Positions 47,311 through 60,400 are shown, numbered from the stretch's first letter. The stretch: 64,000 nt of DNA from Atrichornis clamosus (GCA_013400975.1 WBMZ01008619.1:496001-560000), one strand, 5' to 3'. Translations and numbers: made by a program. Notes: a model not told the origin generated them from the letters alone.

Positions 47311-48314
47311 GTAAGTGACCTCAGTGGCCTCATAAGGATTTTTTCTGAAGTGAAGTTTGATGCAGTGGCTGTGGGTTCCCCCGCCCCAAGGTCAGCTCCT
47401 GACAGAGCATTCTCCAAGCTCTGTGTGCTCTCCATCCCACGCTAGCAAAGCTTGCCTGGATTTCAGGGGAACCTGTGGGTGTCTGGTGAGATTGTGCAGT
47501 GGGTAAAATGAGAAAAATGACTTTCAGAACGTGGTACGTGGTGAGGGAGGGCTGCTCTCCATCCTTGCCGTGTGCTCTTGGCAAGCACAGGATTGATGCT
47601 GTGAACTCACATGGCCCTGTGGAAAGGTTGGTGCTGCTTCTCTTTGGCATGTTTGGGTTCTCAGAGTAATTTTAAGTCACTTTAGTTTGATAATCACATC
47701 ACCTTACACTTCCCAGCTGGGACGCAGCCCTAGAGCACTTGTGGAATGTCACAGACAGCTGGGGCTCCCCTTGATTTGATTTTTAAGTCAACAAATTCAT
47801 GTGTGCTGTCCTTGCTTTCTCAAAGATGATTCTAGAGCAGCAATGAAACACCCTATCACATGCCTAGTCTTGACAACTCCCTGTTTTTTCCTGGCACGGA
47901 GGAGGTGATTCCCATGGGGTTTGATAGCTGCACTGGTGTGCAGATGTGCCCACGGCTGCTGCTCCCACTGCCGCGTGTTCAGCCACAGCAGGGATGGGAA
48001 GGACAAGGGCAGGAAGGACTCGCTGGGCTCCACCCATGGCAAGGGATCAGAGGTGGTTAATGGAAAATGAAAAAGGGGTTTGAACTATAAATACTGGATT
48101 AGTGAGTGTTGAAAGACTTGTTTTTTCCATGTGTCTAACCTGGCAGGCGTTTGACATGGACAGTAATCACAGGACAGAGTTCCTGGATATGGCAAGGCCT
48201 CTCTTTTGAAAGGCATGTTCCTCTGTTTGCTCTATTTCAAAGATGCTTTTTTCCCTCCTTGAGAAGGAGAAACTCAGTGAAGTTGTCCTCCAGTGAAGGT
48301 GTTGTCAACCCTAG

Positions 48315-48480
48315 GCCATTGTGACCTTCCAGTACCTTAAGGGAGCTCATAAAAAGCAGGGAGAGGAACTTTTTATACAGGACAGGACAAGGGGGAATGG
48401 TTGTAAACTGAGAAAGTGCAGGGGCAGTTTAGATATTGAGAAGAAATGGTTTATTCAGAGAGTGCTTGAAGCTTGAGGTC
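48315..48480 (+). mobile_element. CR1 LINE fragment, plus strand
   Basis: 'gtgaccttccagtacc', 'aagggagctcataaaaagc', 'gacaggacaagggggaatgg' and 'tagatattgagaagaaatgg' follow the forward order of the CR1 ORF2 end. The continuation expected in CR1 (a 'gaggcactggaacagg' block) may be the 'ctactggagcaggctgtg' at 48,549-48,566, separated by about 70 bases of other sequence. A 13-base direct repeat, 'attggctccttgg', lies at 48,519-48,531 and 48,572-48,584. The 3' UTR and tail are absent. Confidence 0.85.
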
Positions 48481-48720
48481 TCCTTTAATGGAAAATCTTA
48501 AATAACAGAAGTACCTAAATTGGCTCCTTGGTGAGTGATGTGGACCAGCTACTGGAGCAGGCTGTGCCAGTATTGGCTCCTTGGCGGAGCTTTCATTTGT
48601 TTTGATTCTTTTGCACACTTAAATATAAATACATAAAAGTAGGATTGAAAAGCCTTTTTGACCAGAGATTTGTTGTGAGGGAGGTGGAAGAGCAGGTTTT
48701 TTTGGGGCAGGTTTTTTCAG

Positions 48721-48757
48721 GCAGCCTGGTTTTCCATTCTGCTACGGTGTGGTTCAG
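48721..48757 (+). other. Weak candidate small exon (37 bases)
   Basis: An acceptor 'gttttttcag' ends at 48,720 and a donor 'ttcag|gtgagc' follows at 48,757/48,758. With the single base left over from the candidate exon at 47,219-47,310 the 12 codons are open. Such short segments arise by chance often, so this is recorded only for testing. Confidence 0.1.
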
Positions 48758-50912
48758 GTGAGCACCACAGATAAACAGACTTCTGGTGTTCCTGTTCTGA
48801 GCGTGGGGTGGACAGAGGGAATGCCACAGGAGAACTGCCTGGATATTTTTTAGGTGAATGTCAGGTATTTCTTACAAATCAGCGTAGTTAGTCATAATAA
48901 AAACAAACTTATCCTCCAGCCAGTGCACCAATGCCCAAAGCAATATTTTATATATATTATTCCAGACCAAGGGGAGGCATAACTCTGCTTTAGAAAGCAG
49001 ACTCCATATTTTGTTACTGGTTTTTCTCGCCCATGTTTCCTTAGGAAGTAATGCAAACATAACTTGATCAATGCTTAATTTATTGCCTCAGCAGCAGCAC
49101 TGGAGATCTGGCACTGAATCAAAAGTGAGTGAAGGGACAGTGTTTTTAGGCTTAACACGAGTGAAATTTTACTTACAATATATGTATGAAACAACAGGGA
49201 GAGGAAGGCTGGAGTTTCCATCAGCCAACTTGATGATATTTTTAAGAATCTGTGCCTGGCAGATCCATTAGCTGCTGTTAGAGCTTTCAGGAACTCTTAG
49301 TAGGACTGCTGAAACATCCCAGGGCTCTGACCCCAGAGCGCAGTGTCAGGAACTGGAGTTGCTTTGCTGCAGGGAATAATTCATCCCCATCCTCTGGCTG
49401 AGGGGAAAGTGGGAACAGCTGTAACAGCATGAAAGGATGTCTGGAGCTCTGCGTTCCTCACCCTCCTGAATTTTGGACAGCGTTGTGTAAATGGGGTTGG
49501 CTGGGAACTGGTCACATTCTCAGCCTAAGTTTGTTTCCCAAGGGCTCGGCCACTGGTGACTGAGGCAGGTGGGAGCAGGATCCCTGGAACTGTATTATAA
49601 TAACTGACAGACTGAGTAAAGGGTTTCTCTGTGTCTCATGCTTCTCAAAAACCACCCCTGAGTTCTTCACAGCTAATTGCTTTTTATTGGGAGTGACACC
49701 ATCTGTCACTTGAGCAGCAGCATCTGAATCTGAGGACAACTGGCACAGCCCAGGTGGGCACTGGCAGAACTGGAGAAGAGGTTTGCATCCCTCTGGTTCC
49801 CATCTGGAGCTACACATTAGGAAGTGTTTCCATGAAGATATCTAGAGGGTTTATGGGAGCCAAGGCAGTAAATCAGCTTGGGATGTGGCCCTGGGATAGT
49901 CCATGGGAGTAGTTGTGTCAAAGGAGTAGTTTTCTGTGGAAGCTGATTTTAGGAAAGCTTAAAATGGTGCAAACTATTACACTAAAAACCAGGTGTGGGT
50001 CCAAAACCAAGCTCCACATTTGAGTTGTCTGCAGTTCTAAGCATCGAGGGAGCTCTATTCTGATATGAGCCACACATGTGCAGTCAGTCTCTGCCTCCCA
50101 CCTGGGTCAAAACTTACTCATTACTTAATGGTTATGAAATACTTTGTGTGGAAACCTCAGCATGATCATTTCTTACCCAATCAGTGAAGAATTAAGAGCT
50201 TGATTTGTAACTCCCAGGTAGGAATCCTCTATGCACGGTGTGTGCACAACAGGCAGTGTGTGTTTGAAGGATGTGTTTGAGCTGAAAACAGGGAAAAGAG
50301 GAGGGAATTGTCTCAAGATGAAGCTGAAAACATCCTTGGTTTGGTTCTCTGGCTTAAAACCTGTAGAGTTCTAGAACAATTTGCCTTTTGAAATCTGTAA
50401 CAAAAAGAAGAAAAGAGCATTTATTTGCTAACTTCAACACCAAGGAAAACAATGATCAGTGCTCCTGGACTGGTGATGAGGACACTGGGTAAGTGGCTGC
50501 TGAGCAGTCTGAAGAAGCAGGATTGGTGCTTCAGAAATATTTTATGATTTATTTGCCAGAGTACATCACTGCTGGTGTGACCCAAATGCCCCAGGCAAGT
50601 TCACACTTTGCAGATGAATCCTTAATAAAAATTCAAGCTCTGTCTTTGGGAAAAATGAACTTACAGTCATAAAATGTCTGGTTAAAATGACCAGATACAG
50701 CTCAAAAGTCTTGGCAATCGGTCACAGGGCAAATGCAGGGAGGAGATAGCTGAAGTCATTTCCACCAGACCTGAGTGAAACTTGTCTGGCTCTGAGAAAG
50801 GCAGGTGTGGCTCCTGATCAGTAGAGCAGGATCAGGCAGAAGAGGTGCACTAAAATGAGCAAGGCTTCTTTTAAGTCTTCAGAATCTTTTCTTGTTGATA
50901 AATTAATTTTGA

Positions 50913-50923
50913 GGGGGGGGGGG
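50913..50923 (+). repeat. Poly(G) run of 11
   Basis: Eleven consecutive G after 'gag' are read directly. The exact length is uncertain, because G runs are prone to sequencing error. Confidence 0.8.
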
Positions 50924-53900
50924 AAGGTATCATTTGCTTCTGCTTGTGGCACTTGCATTAGTTTTGGGAAGTGTGCCAGTTCTTAGGGATGTTACCCTGC
51001 TCTTCCCTGAGATGATAACTTTTTTATTCTGATAGTGGGGGCTATACAAAGAATTGCTGCATTATCTTGTGGATTTCCTTACTGCCCTTAAGTCTTGTGC
51101 CAGTTGTTAAACTTCCACATATTTCATTCAATCTGGTTTATTTGGCATAGGGAAGGGTAACTTATCCCTGCAATGAAGTCATCCAGAAAGCTGATCCTTA
51201 CAGGTCAAAGAACCTGGCATGTCTCAGTGTCGGGTGCACTTAAAAACTGCATTTCTGTGCCTGCTGACTGTGGCTGGTGGTGCCTGGGCAGGGAAGCAAC
51301 AGAACATTTCCAGGCTGTGAAAGGAACAGCACCAGATCTGAAGAACGACAGCTCCTGTTCCCAGTGAAGGCTGTGGAGAGCAGAAACAGCTGCTTCTTAT
51401 CTCACAGTCAAACATTTTGAAGCCCTTGAGGCGAAATATTTATGCTACTGGACACTTTGTTTATTCAGTGGACCTTTTTTGATTTCTCTTTTTCTACCAA
51501 ACAGCTGAAAATGAGTGACGTGTGTGTGCCTTGGTATAAATAAGAGATTCATGACTCCTCTTGTCAGAATTAGTAATTCCTCGTGCTGCTCTGAGGGGCT
51601 GAAGGAAATACTGATGTGTGTGAACCAACAGAAAGTAAACATCAATTAAAGGCAAAACCAAGCTTAGTTCAGTTTTACGTAGGAAACTTGAAGAAAAGAA
51701 GACTCTAAAATGTGCAACTTATGGGAATAAGGGAAATTATTTCCGAGAAGGGGTGGACCTGCATGCAAACACACATTTTTCACTGGATTCTGAGGAGCTG
51801 CAGAGTGAGATGAGAAATCATTCTGTGGAAATCAAAAGGTTTACAAACATTATTCCCCTTCTAAACAAAGAGGCTGTTTCCAGAACAGAAGCCACAATAA
51901 TTCAGCACCAGGGTGAGACAGGGAGATGCAACAGCTCGGGAGGTTGGGGTGGAGAAAGCAGCCTGTGCAGCTGGCTCACGAAACAGCATCAAACCTGGGG
52001 AGTTCCTGAGGGGAAAACAGTTCCAATTTTGGAGCATATTGGGGAGGAATGCTATAAGGACTTGCCTTTTTCCTTAAGTGCTTGTGGCCTCACTTGTGAG
52101 CCTAGTGGAGATTTTCTTATCTAAGTTCTTACTTTTACTTGCCTGGGTTCCCTTTTGTGTGACCCTTCTGCCTCTGCCTCTTTACCTGACTTGATGGGCA
52201 ATACTTCATCAGTTCCAGCAGTGCCTCATCAGTCATGTCTTGCAAACTCACTTCTCTTGAAAAATGCATCTCTTCTGAACACACCCAGGTGTTAAATTCA
52301 AGAAGCACTCACCAGATTCAATATTTTTGAGTATTGAAAGCCAGTGGCTGACTCATCACTTCGCACAAAGAAGATGCTGCTTCCAGTTACTTTGTTTGGG
52401 CTGACTGAGGATTTTTCAAACAAAGCAAGTCCTTTCTGGAAAACCCTGTAAAACTTGGGGCCAGAAGAGTGAAGAAGCTGTCCAAAAGGCCAACACCCAG
52501 GTTAGCCTGAGAGACTAAACTACTGGAAAAGCCCTGGGCTTTGCTGGTAGCTCTTGGGTCAGTCCTTTCAGTGCCTGGGGCATTCTGGAATGTGTTGGAT
52601 TGATCCCAATCAGCTGCTGGGCACCTTTAACCTTCCTGGTCTGCTTGTACCTCGCTTGAGGTGTATAAAAACTTGGTAGGCTTTTCCTTCTCCTGCCCAG
52701 CCCCTTCAATTAATTTCCTTTTTCAATTTGGAATTTTCAGATGGGTTACTGGCTAAAGAATCCCTGAGTATCTTCACAGGATGTTACATTCCAGTGAGGA
52801 GCCTTCAGGGTGGTATTGTTTTCCCTCTGTCCAGATGAGCTTTTGGTCTGAAGCAGTGTGAAAGGTTTTGTGGATTTTGAAGAGCAAGGGAGCTAAAGGT
52901 AGGAAGGAACAGTGTGAAGGTCGGACTTTTACCTCTTGTAGAGTTATTTTAGAACAAATTACGTGCTTGAATAGGTCACTCCCAGTGTTTTTGGGCTACA
53001 CTGGCTTGTAAAACTCAGATGTAAGAACTCCCCAAGGCGGCTGCTTGTGTTGGGCAGCTGTTGCTATGTCAACTGTACGAGATAATTTATACCTGGGAGT
53101 AAGGAAATGGAGATGAAAATGGTAAATGAATATCTATGCTGCCGATAAATACCGTTTTTCCTTGGAATCAGGGGTCAGAAGGTGGCGTTGCAGGCAGGTT
53201 TGTGAGCAGAGTGTGCCCAGGAAGGGCAGCAGTGCACTGGGGCTGCACACGCGGGTGTTCAGTGATGTTTGCCTGAGCATTAATAGCTCATTACAGGCTA
53301 CCATGGCTAACCCAGCTGAGGAGATATCTTCAAATCTTTCACTTCTGATAAATTTGCTTTCATTTGTGCTCTGCCTGCTGAGCTGAAAGCCCACTGCTTC
53401 CATGGGGTGCTGGCTCCAGGAGGGGATGCCTTAGTTACAGGTCTGAAAGAGCTGATGGTGTTAGATGGACCATGGCTTCACTTCAGCACGTGGCCCAAAA
53501 CTCTGACAGAGTTCTCTGGGTTGAAATTGTGCATCTGGATCCATTTCCTACCCTGTTACTAAAAACAATAAATATTAAGACCAGCTTTAGAAGCTTCTCT
53601 TTAAAAGAAAATCTTCCTTGTTAAAAGCCTTTTTAGAGTAGCTGAAACTCTGCTCCAGGTCCTAAATTTACTTCAGTTACTGGTGCATTTAGGTTGCTTT
53701 AATGCTATAATAGGAAACTGATCACTGAAGAGAAAGCAGTGAGATAAAATCTAGGAATGTCTGTTCTTCATTACATGGCCAGTCCCTAATGCTTTCAGAA
53801 GAAACAGGAGTGCTTTGATATTGATCACTTTGTGATGAGTGTGGGTAGCTCCTCTGCAGGGCCTGGGCAGTCAGAGAGGCATCACTGCTTCTTATCAGTT

Positions 53901-53979
53901 CATCCCCTGCCATAGTAGGGCTGCTCTGTGCTGGTGCTCTGAGGTTTTAGGGATTCCCAGCTCAGGAACTTGGTCAGGG

Positions 53980-54180
53980 ATGGCCCTGCACAGACCCCCC
54001 AACAATCCCACCCTGCGCATCCCTGGGAGCACTGTCCAAAGGCTCCTGGAGCTCTGGCAGCCTTGGGGCCGTGCCCATTCCCTGGGGAGCCTGGTCAGTG
54101 CCCAGCACCCTCTGGGGGAAGAACCTTTCCCTGATCTCCAGCCTGACCCTCCCTGGCACAGCTCCAGCCCTTCCCTCAGG
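53980..54180 (-). mobile_element. CR1 LINE fragment lacking its 3' terminus
   Basis: 'tggccctgcacagacc', 'ccctgggagcactgtcc', 'ccctggggagcctggtcag', 'ccctctgggggaagaacc' and 'cctgaccctccctggcac' match the copy at 16.85 kb almost word for word, in the same minus orientation. The terminal 'catagaatatcctgag...gggaagggacc' part seen at 16.85 kb is missing at the left edge, so this copy has lost its 3' end by a later deletion or rearrangement. Minus-strand frames of 102 and 61 codons belong to the repeat. Confidence 0.93.
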
Positions 54181-54297
54181 TGTGATCTTCCTCCCTCACA
54201 CATACAGTTCTCTGCTTTAGATTTTTAGTCTCTTCCAAGATTGATTGAGAGCTTTTATCATCTTTTGAGATTGTACTTTTTTGGTCACTTGTGTGAG

Positions 54298-54453
54298 TGC
54301 AGAGAGAAGCTGTGGCTGCCCCATCCCTGGCAGTGTCCCAGGCTTGGAGCACCCTGGGATAGTGGGAGGTGTCCCTGCCCATGGCAGGGGGTGGGAACTG
54401 GGTGGGCTTTAAGGTTCCTTCCAACCCAAACCAGTCTGGGGTTCTGTGACTCC
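54298..54453 (+). mobile_element. CR1 LINE 3' fragment, plus strand
   Basis: 'agagagaagctgtggctgcc', 'ttggagcaccctgggatag', 'gtccctgcccatggcagggg', 'aaggttccttccaaccc' and 'ggttctgtgactcc' are the forward-strand CR1 3' end with its tail words. Its subfamily is that of the copies at 11.07, 22.12, 26.98 and 37.42 kb. It lies about 120 bases from the minus-strand copy at 53.98 kb, with the two 5' ends facing each other. Confidence 0.93.
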
Positions 54454-57127
54454 AATGTTCTTTCTTTCCCTATACTTTGCAATGCTGCCATTTGTTCACA
54501 TCCAACACTGATGTCAGACCAATAACCTGAATCAGTGTAAGTTTTCTGCTGTGCTTTACACATACTCTTATCATTTAGAGGGAAAAAAAGCTCAGAAGCA
54601 GCTTTTTTCAATTTCTCTTAAAAGCAAATTGTTTAGTTAATTTTTGGTCAAAATGTGAATTTTAAACCTTTTCACAGGAAGTGAGATCTGAGCTTTGGTG
54701 AGTCAAGAGCACCCACATGTAACACTCACCTTCCCACTCTTCTGTTGGTGAATTTTGCTTACCTGTTTGAAGTCCTTTAGACTTTCACACCGCTCTTTTC
54801 CTGTGCTCGTAGGGACATGTGAGCTCCTTGCCTGCTGTTGCAGAAATAAGCAGAGTTTTATGGAGAAAAGACAAGTGTTTGACACTGCTAAAGAAGACAA
54901 ACTAAAGAGAAACTATTGATCAAAGAGGAATTGCACAGTTTCAAGGACAAATACAAAGACAAATGCTGGTTTTGTTCCAAAATAAGAAAAGAAAAATCCC
55001 CTAGCTTTACAGGAAGAGCTCAGTTCATTTCCCCACCTTCCCAAGTCGTTTTGGATCCGTGAGTGCTGAAGACACCAAACACTTTCTTTTTCCACAGAGA
55101 TCCCGGGAGCCGTGCCTGGCCACGCTGCCCTCGCTGCTGACTGGTTTGTCTTTCTCTCCCTCTGCTTCCAGAGCATCTTTAAAACAGCTCTGCCTTGTTC
55201 AGTATGTTGAAGTTGGCTGTCTAAACTGCAGCTAAATCAAAAACGTAGCTGATGATTTGGACAGATACAGGCTGGGTGGGATTCTTGCCAAAGTTATATT
55301 TGCTTTTGTCTTCATGAAGAGCAGTCCTGGGAGATGTACACTGCAACCAGGAGGAGCCTGACAAAGGCATGTGCTTTTATAGAAGGGGTTTTTAGAAAAC
55401 TTATTTTTTGAGTCAGCCAGCTTTGTGAGTTATTTCAGGCCAGGCTGTGTTGATCAGATGCAGAGTATAACAATGTCTTGACAGAAAATGCCTTGTTTCT
55501 GTCCCCTGGGGATGTTTTGTGACTGGGTGCAAGTGTTAAAAGTGTGCAGTGCCCACCCTGGGCCATCCTGGCTGTGATGGGTGTGGGGGATGTGAGAGCC
55601 CACGCTGGGAGCAGCCTGTGGGGATTGCTCTGGATCCTGATGTAGGCACGGTGAGACTGCCACCAGGAAAAGCTGCTTGGTACCTGATTGACAGGACTCT
55701 GTACATTGCTCAGGGCTGTTTAAGAGAATGAGGAGTATGAAATATTTTGGGGTGTCTCTTACCACCAACTTTGAGCATGTGGCTGATTTGAGGCACCTGA
55801 GCAGTCTGAAGGGATCCAATATGGTAACCTGTGAGCTTGGAGTAAGTGTGACTGTTTCATGGGACTTAAACGACTTTAAGCCATTATTTCGTGTGTATTT
55901 TCAATGGGATTTTGGGTTTCCACTTTATTCTCCACTTCGGTTTTCTGCTGGTGAAACTTGTAAGAGCATTTCAATAGTTGCAACACATCAAATACAGTGG
56001 CTTGCAAGTCCTGCATTAATAGGGATTGTGCAAAGAATGGGCAGAAATGGAACTGGAGGTAATCCCTGTGGTTTTGGGCCAAATCTGGTTCAAGTCTAAT
56101 AGTAAGGAAGTGAAGCTGATATGGGAGGTGCAAGTTGCTGAGGCAGAGTGATGGATGGACTATTCATGACCTTGCAGAGAGATCACTGAACCTGTTGTGG
56201 ACCCAACTTTGCAGTTCTCAAGGTTCTCCCATGAAAAGGAAGAAAAGCCAGGCAACCATGTACTAGAAATTTAAGGAAGCTTTTCTTTAAAGCAAGGTAG
56301 GAATAAAGTATGGCGTAAATAGTAAAGGAGAAGAGATGCATTTACCAGCAGCCCCTCCTAGCAGTGCCCTGGAGAGAACCAGTCAAGTTCCTTCTATAGA
56401 TGGATAGAATTTGGGGTTTTTTTCCTCCTGTGTGCCAGAGCTCCTCAGAACCAGCCTCACCACCCACCCTCTGCTCACTGCCTTACTATCCATGTAGTTT
56501 CTGGACTTTCCATACAGACAGTTCAGGAACTTCTGAGTGCAATCCATCAGTTGCATTTAACAGCTGTTTTCTCCTGCTTTCCTTGACCTTACAAGGCAAA
56601 CAGGCCTGAGCAGTATTGGGAAGAAACACTTTTATGGACAGATGGGCTCTAAACCTGCCATCTCCTAAGGGCAAGCTCACACATCCCAGAAGACTGATGT
56701 TAAAATTTCATACTCAGTAAGACCTAGGAGTTGTTTGACAATGTCTGCTTTTACTTAATCCTTCACTCTGCCTGTAGTGGTCTTGCTGTCCCCAGAACAA
56801 GTTTGTTTTCACTTAACCTCACCTTAATGAGGTACCTTGCCTGTTCTGCCTTCCTGGTACCTTGGGGCTGGCTGAATTCTCTGCCAGCACCTGAGGCAGA
56901 TTCTGCTGTCTCAGGTTGGGTGCAGCAATCCTGCAGTTGCTTGGCTTTGGGATCAGAGCTGGTTTGCCAGGCTGGGAGCACAGGCAGGGCTGGCAGGACA
57001 CTGGCTCACTGAGGGTGGAGACGGAGCTGTGGTGTTGCCCAGCAGCCACCCCTGAGGGATATGAAGATGGTGCTGGAGATCACTGCCATTAAAGCTGGAT
57101 TTAAGTGTTTAAAGGAGTTAATGGACT
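54454..57127. other. Probable intronic or intergenic DNA, no recognised feature
   Basis: A 123-codon plus-strand frame (55,728-56,099) shows no domain that I know. A pyrimidine-rich acceptor at 55,097 precedes a short GC-rich open stretch without a usable donor, so it is not called an exon. Confidence 0.5.
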
Positions 57128-57435
57128 GAGATAGTGCCGTGTCCAGTTCTGGCCCCTCATTGCAACAAGGGCACTGAGGGGTTGGAGTGTGTCCAGAGAA
57201 GGGAACAGAGCTGGGGAAGGGTCTGGAGAGTCAGTCATGTGAGCAGGGCTGAGGGAGCTGGGAAAGGGGCTCAGCCTGGAGCAAAGGAGGCTCAGGGGGG
57301 CCCTTCTGGCTCTGCACAAGCCCCTGACAGGAGGGGGCAGCCGGGGGGGGTCGGGCTCTGCTCCCAGGGAAGTAAATACAGGACAAGGGGAAATGGCCTC
57401 AGCTGTGCCAGAGGAGGTTCAGGTTGGCTGTGCTC
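57128..57435 (+). mobile_element. CR1 LINE ORF2-end fragment, 3' truncated
   Basis: 'gtgccgtgtccagttctggc', 'tgtgtccagagaagggaac', 'tggggaagggtctggagag', 'ctgagggagctgggaaagg', 'cagcctggagcaaaggagg' and 'tgccagaggaggttcaggttgg' follow the forward CR1 order for the end of ORF2. The 3' UTR and tail that should follow are absent after about 57,435. CR1 copies normally lose the 5' side and not the 3' side, so a secondary deletion or recombination is implied. Confidence 0.93.
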
Positions 57436-60400
57436 GACTGACCCTGACAGCAAACAGGTCTGTGAGTTGTAGGATGGAGCCGCAGCAAACAGCCTTGGTC
57501 AGGGGTGCTGCCCTGGGCTCTCCTCTGTGCTTCACCTGCAAAGCTGCCTTGCCTTTCACTCAGGGAGCTAAAGGCCCAGGTGAGTCATTTTGTCAGCTGT
57601 GTCACTGTTTGTCTTAAACCATTCTAAAGCCCCACTCTTGCTTTTGACAGCTACAATCTGCCTGCAGTACTGCACTTGCAGTGAAGCTGCAATGGGGTCT
57701 TAGAGCAGTTCTGCATGACTTCCCCAGCTGCTTCACTGTCCCAACCACCAGGTCCGGGCCATGTCTGGTGCCAGTGCTCCTGGCTATGATTTATTTACCC
57801 ACGCTTATACCTCCTCCCTTCTTCACTTCCTCCGTTTTAAGACCAGCAATATTTGAATGGTAATTCTAGCCTCGAGGCTTGTATAAATTCATTAAAGGCC
57901 TTGCCTTTTGAAGTGGAATTAGTACTTTGTTAAAGCTGTTTGTGTTCTGGGTCATGAACCATCTGATGGGAGGCCTGGGTACATCTGGGCTGTGCTAATT
58001 AGAGCTGCCTGCCCTGGGGCACAGGGGCTGAGGCTCCAGCTCAGTGCATGGAGCAGCTCCAGGGATCCAAGTGGCACAACAACCTCTGGCTTCCGTGCTG
58101 GATGCTGATTGCCATCAGACAAACCTCCAGAGCAGGAGCATGTGTGTGCTTGTCTTTCTCCCTTAAGGCTTTTTCTCCGAAGAGACAAGTCCTGTTATAA
58201 TAAATCCTCCATCTAGGGATGGAAACAAAGCATCTTCCACTCCTCTAGATCCTTCAAATGCACTATTCCTGCCTCCTGACTGCATCCAGTAGGGGCTACG
58301 GCATGGGGTATAGCAGGGGATAATGTGGGTTTTCATCTTCTTAAGCACATGCTTCTGCTTTCCAAGCTTAACTTTCTTATTAGTACAAAAATATAGCTGA
58401 AATTGCAATTGCTGCTCTGGAACTCTGGCTCTGGATTTTCCTGTTGAATCACAGAAGTGAAGTGGCACCAATACAACTGGAAATGGTGGAGTTGCTAAAG
58501 GTGCATCAGTTTGTTGTTTCCGATGTTGACGTTTGCTCTCAAGCACTTTGAAGTCTGCCAAAGAAGTTCAGTGTTTAGTTGGACACTTTAAAGAGGCTTG
58601 GCACCTTGGACAGTTTTGTATGGACCACTCTGGTGTGCAGACATGACACATCTTAATTATCAGGCAAAGCTCTCTGCTGCCAGGCTGTACAATTTGCTCA
58701 CTTTGGATGAAATTGGTTATACTGCAACACAGTAAATAGGCAATAGGAGTACCACTGCTTAGATTACACTTATGCCAACCTGAGCTAACAAGATACTTCA
58801 AAGGAATATTTATCTGAATTTTTAAGTCTGAACTTTGGAAAATATAATTACAGTACTTTAAGGCAAGATCTTCCCAGATGAGCTACATCTGAGATGCTCC
58901 TGGGCTGTGACAGGAACTCCCAGCTCTGCATGGGGCTTTTATGTAGAAATATTTGGCATTTTGGCACTGTTCATATATCTCTTGAAATAGCCTGATGAAT
59001 CTGTTATTTTAGGCAAATGAAATTTATAAACCGTCTTTGTGGTAGTTGAGCTTACCAAGGCAGCAGATGTCTTGCAGTCCCCAAAGGCCCTGACGAGTCC
59101 CTCAGAGCTTTGTCTGGAGCAGCACAGTTGTTAACATCCCACAAACAGCTGAACTCTCAGGTCTTGAACATTCAAAACATTCCAAAAAATCTGACTTGGG
59201 TGAGAAAAGCAGAAATTCTAGGGAGAAAAGAGACCACTCAAGGAAGATGATGCCTTTCAGGGCTGTTGCTCAGACATGAAGGACGTGAAGGAGCTGGGCG
59301 CTCAGGCAATCTGCTTTCCTGCCTCTTGATCTCTTGGTCAAGTGTTTGAGTTGCACAGATCAATTATTTTATGGTTTATTCCTGAACTACAATGAAAATC
59401 CTTTGGGATCAAGCCGTTCTTGATAAACATCACAGGCTTTTAAGAAATACTTCTGGTTTTATTGCCCTTAAAATTTCAGGCAACCTGACATTACTGTACT
59501 GTCTGGTTTGGCTTCAGCTCTCAAACCATAGGACAGATTGACATTTTGAATTAAAAATAGAATTGTCCACAGCTACTCCCACATCTTGGAATTAAACCTG
59601 CAGATGGCTCTGGTTGGCCTTGGGCTCCTTTTCTTTTTGCATGGAAAAAAAATAATCCAGGTCTAATTATCAACAGCAAAGTCTTCTGTTCAAAACACAG
59701 AGGCACTGAAGTCCCTGTATGGTGTGAGGCTTGGCAGAAGCTGACTTTGATTAAATACAAATCAACCAGAAGGGGTTTTTTTTCCCCTTTCTCAGCATCT
59801 CTTTTGGCAGAGCCTCCATCTGTGGTTGGTGTTGGAGGGCCCAGCTGCTGTTCCAAGCTGAAAAGAATGCCTAGGGTGGGATTTGGTGAATAGCTCTATT
59901 CATAAGTCATCTCTCCCTCCCTCTTTCTCCTTCCAGCCTCAAGTCTCCAGGATACTTGTGCAACCTTGGGCACTGCATCCTGAGTGGAGAAGGGCATGGA
60001 ACAGCCTGTCCTGAGGGTGGGAGCAGCACGTAGGGCCTGCTCATGAGGCCCACCAGAAAAGGAGTTCATACATCTCCTTCTGCATTTCCCCCTTGAGCAC
60101 AGCCCTGCCAGTCGCCTTCTCCAAGGTTTGGTTCTTCCCACTTCAGCAGCCTGGCTCGGTTTCCTGCCCTAGCAGGCTGCTGGATGTGTAAGGAAGAGCC
60201 TCATCCCCCTCTTTGGACAGGGAGCTGATGATGGGGCAGCTGGAGGAAGTGCCTACTGTGTGCCTCTTGTTACCTTGCTTGGCACAAAGAGGGCTGCAGG
60301 TCCCAGGCTTGGAAAGGCGCTTCTCTAAGGATTTTTAGATTGAAAAAGGTTCTCTTTCATTTTGGACTCTCATGGAAGTCGAGTGTTGGAAATCTTGGCA

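Larger units (their letters stand above)
47311..53979 (+). other. Probable intronic or intergenic DNA with one CR1 copy
   Basis: No recognisable gene is present. It holds the CR1 fragment at 48.3 kb, a run of 11 G at 50,913-50,923, and a weak 37-base exon candidate at 48,721-48,757. A 123-codon frame at 51,753-52,124 has no domain that I know. Confidence 0.5.

Noticed and set aside
55081..55240. Acceptor 'ttctttttccacag' followed by about 140 open bases
   Set aside because: No usable donor lies before the stop codon, and the translation is not recognised.
55728..56099. 123-codon plus-strand frame
   Set aside because: No domain, no splice sites and no repeat match; probably a chance frame in an intron.
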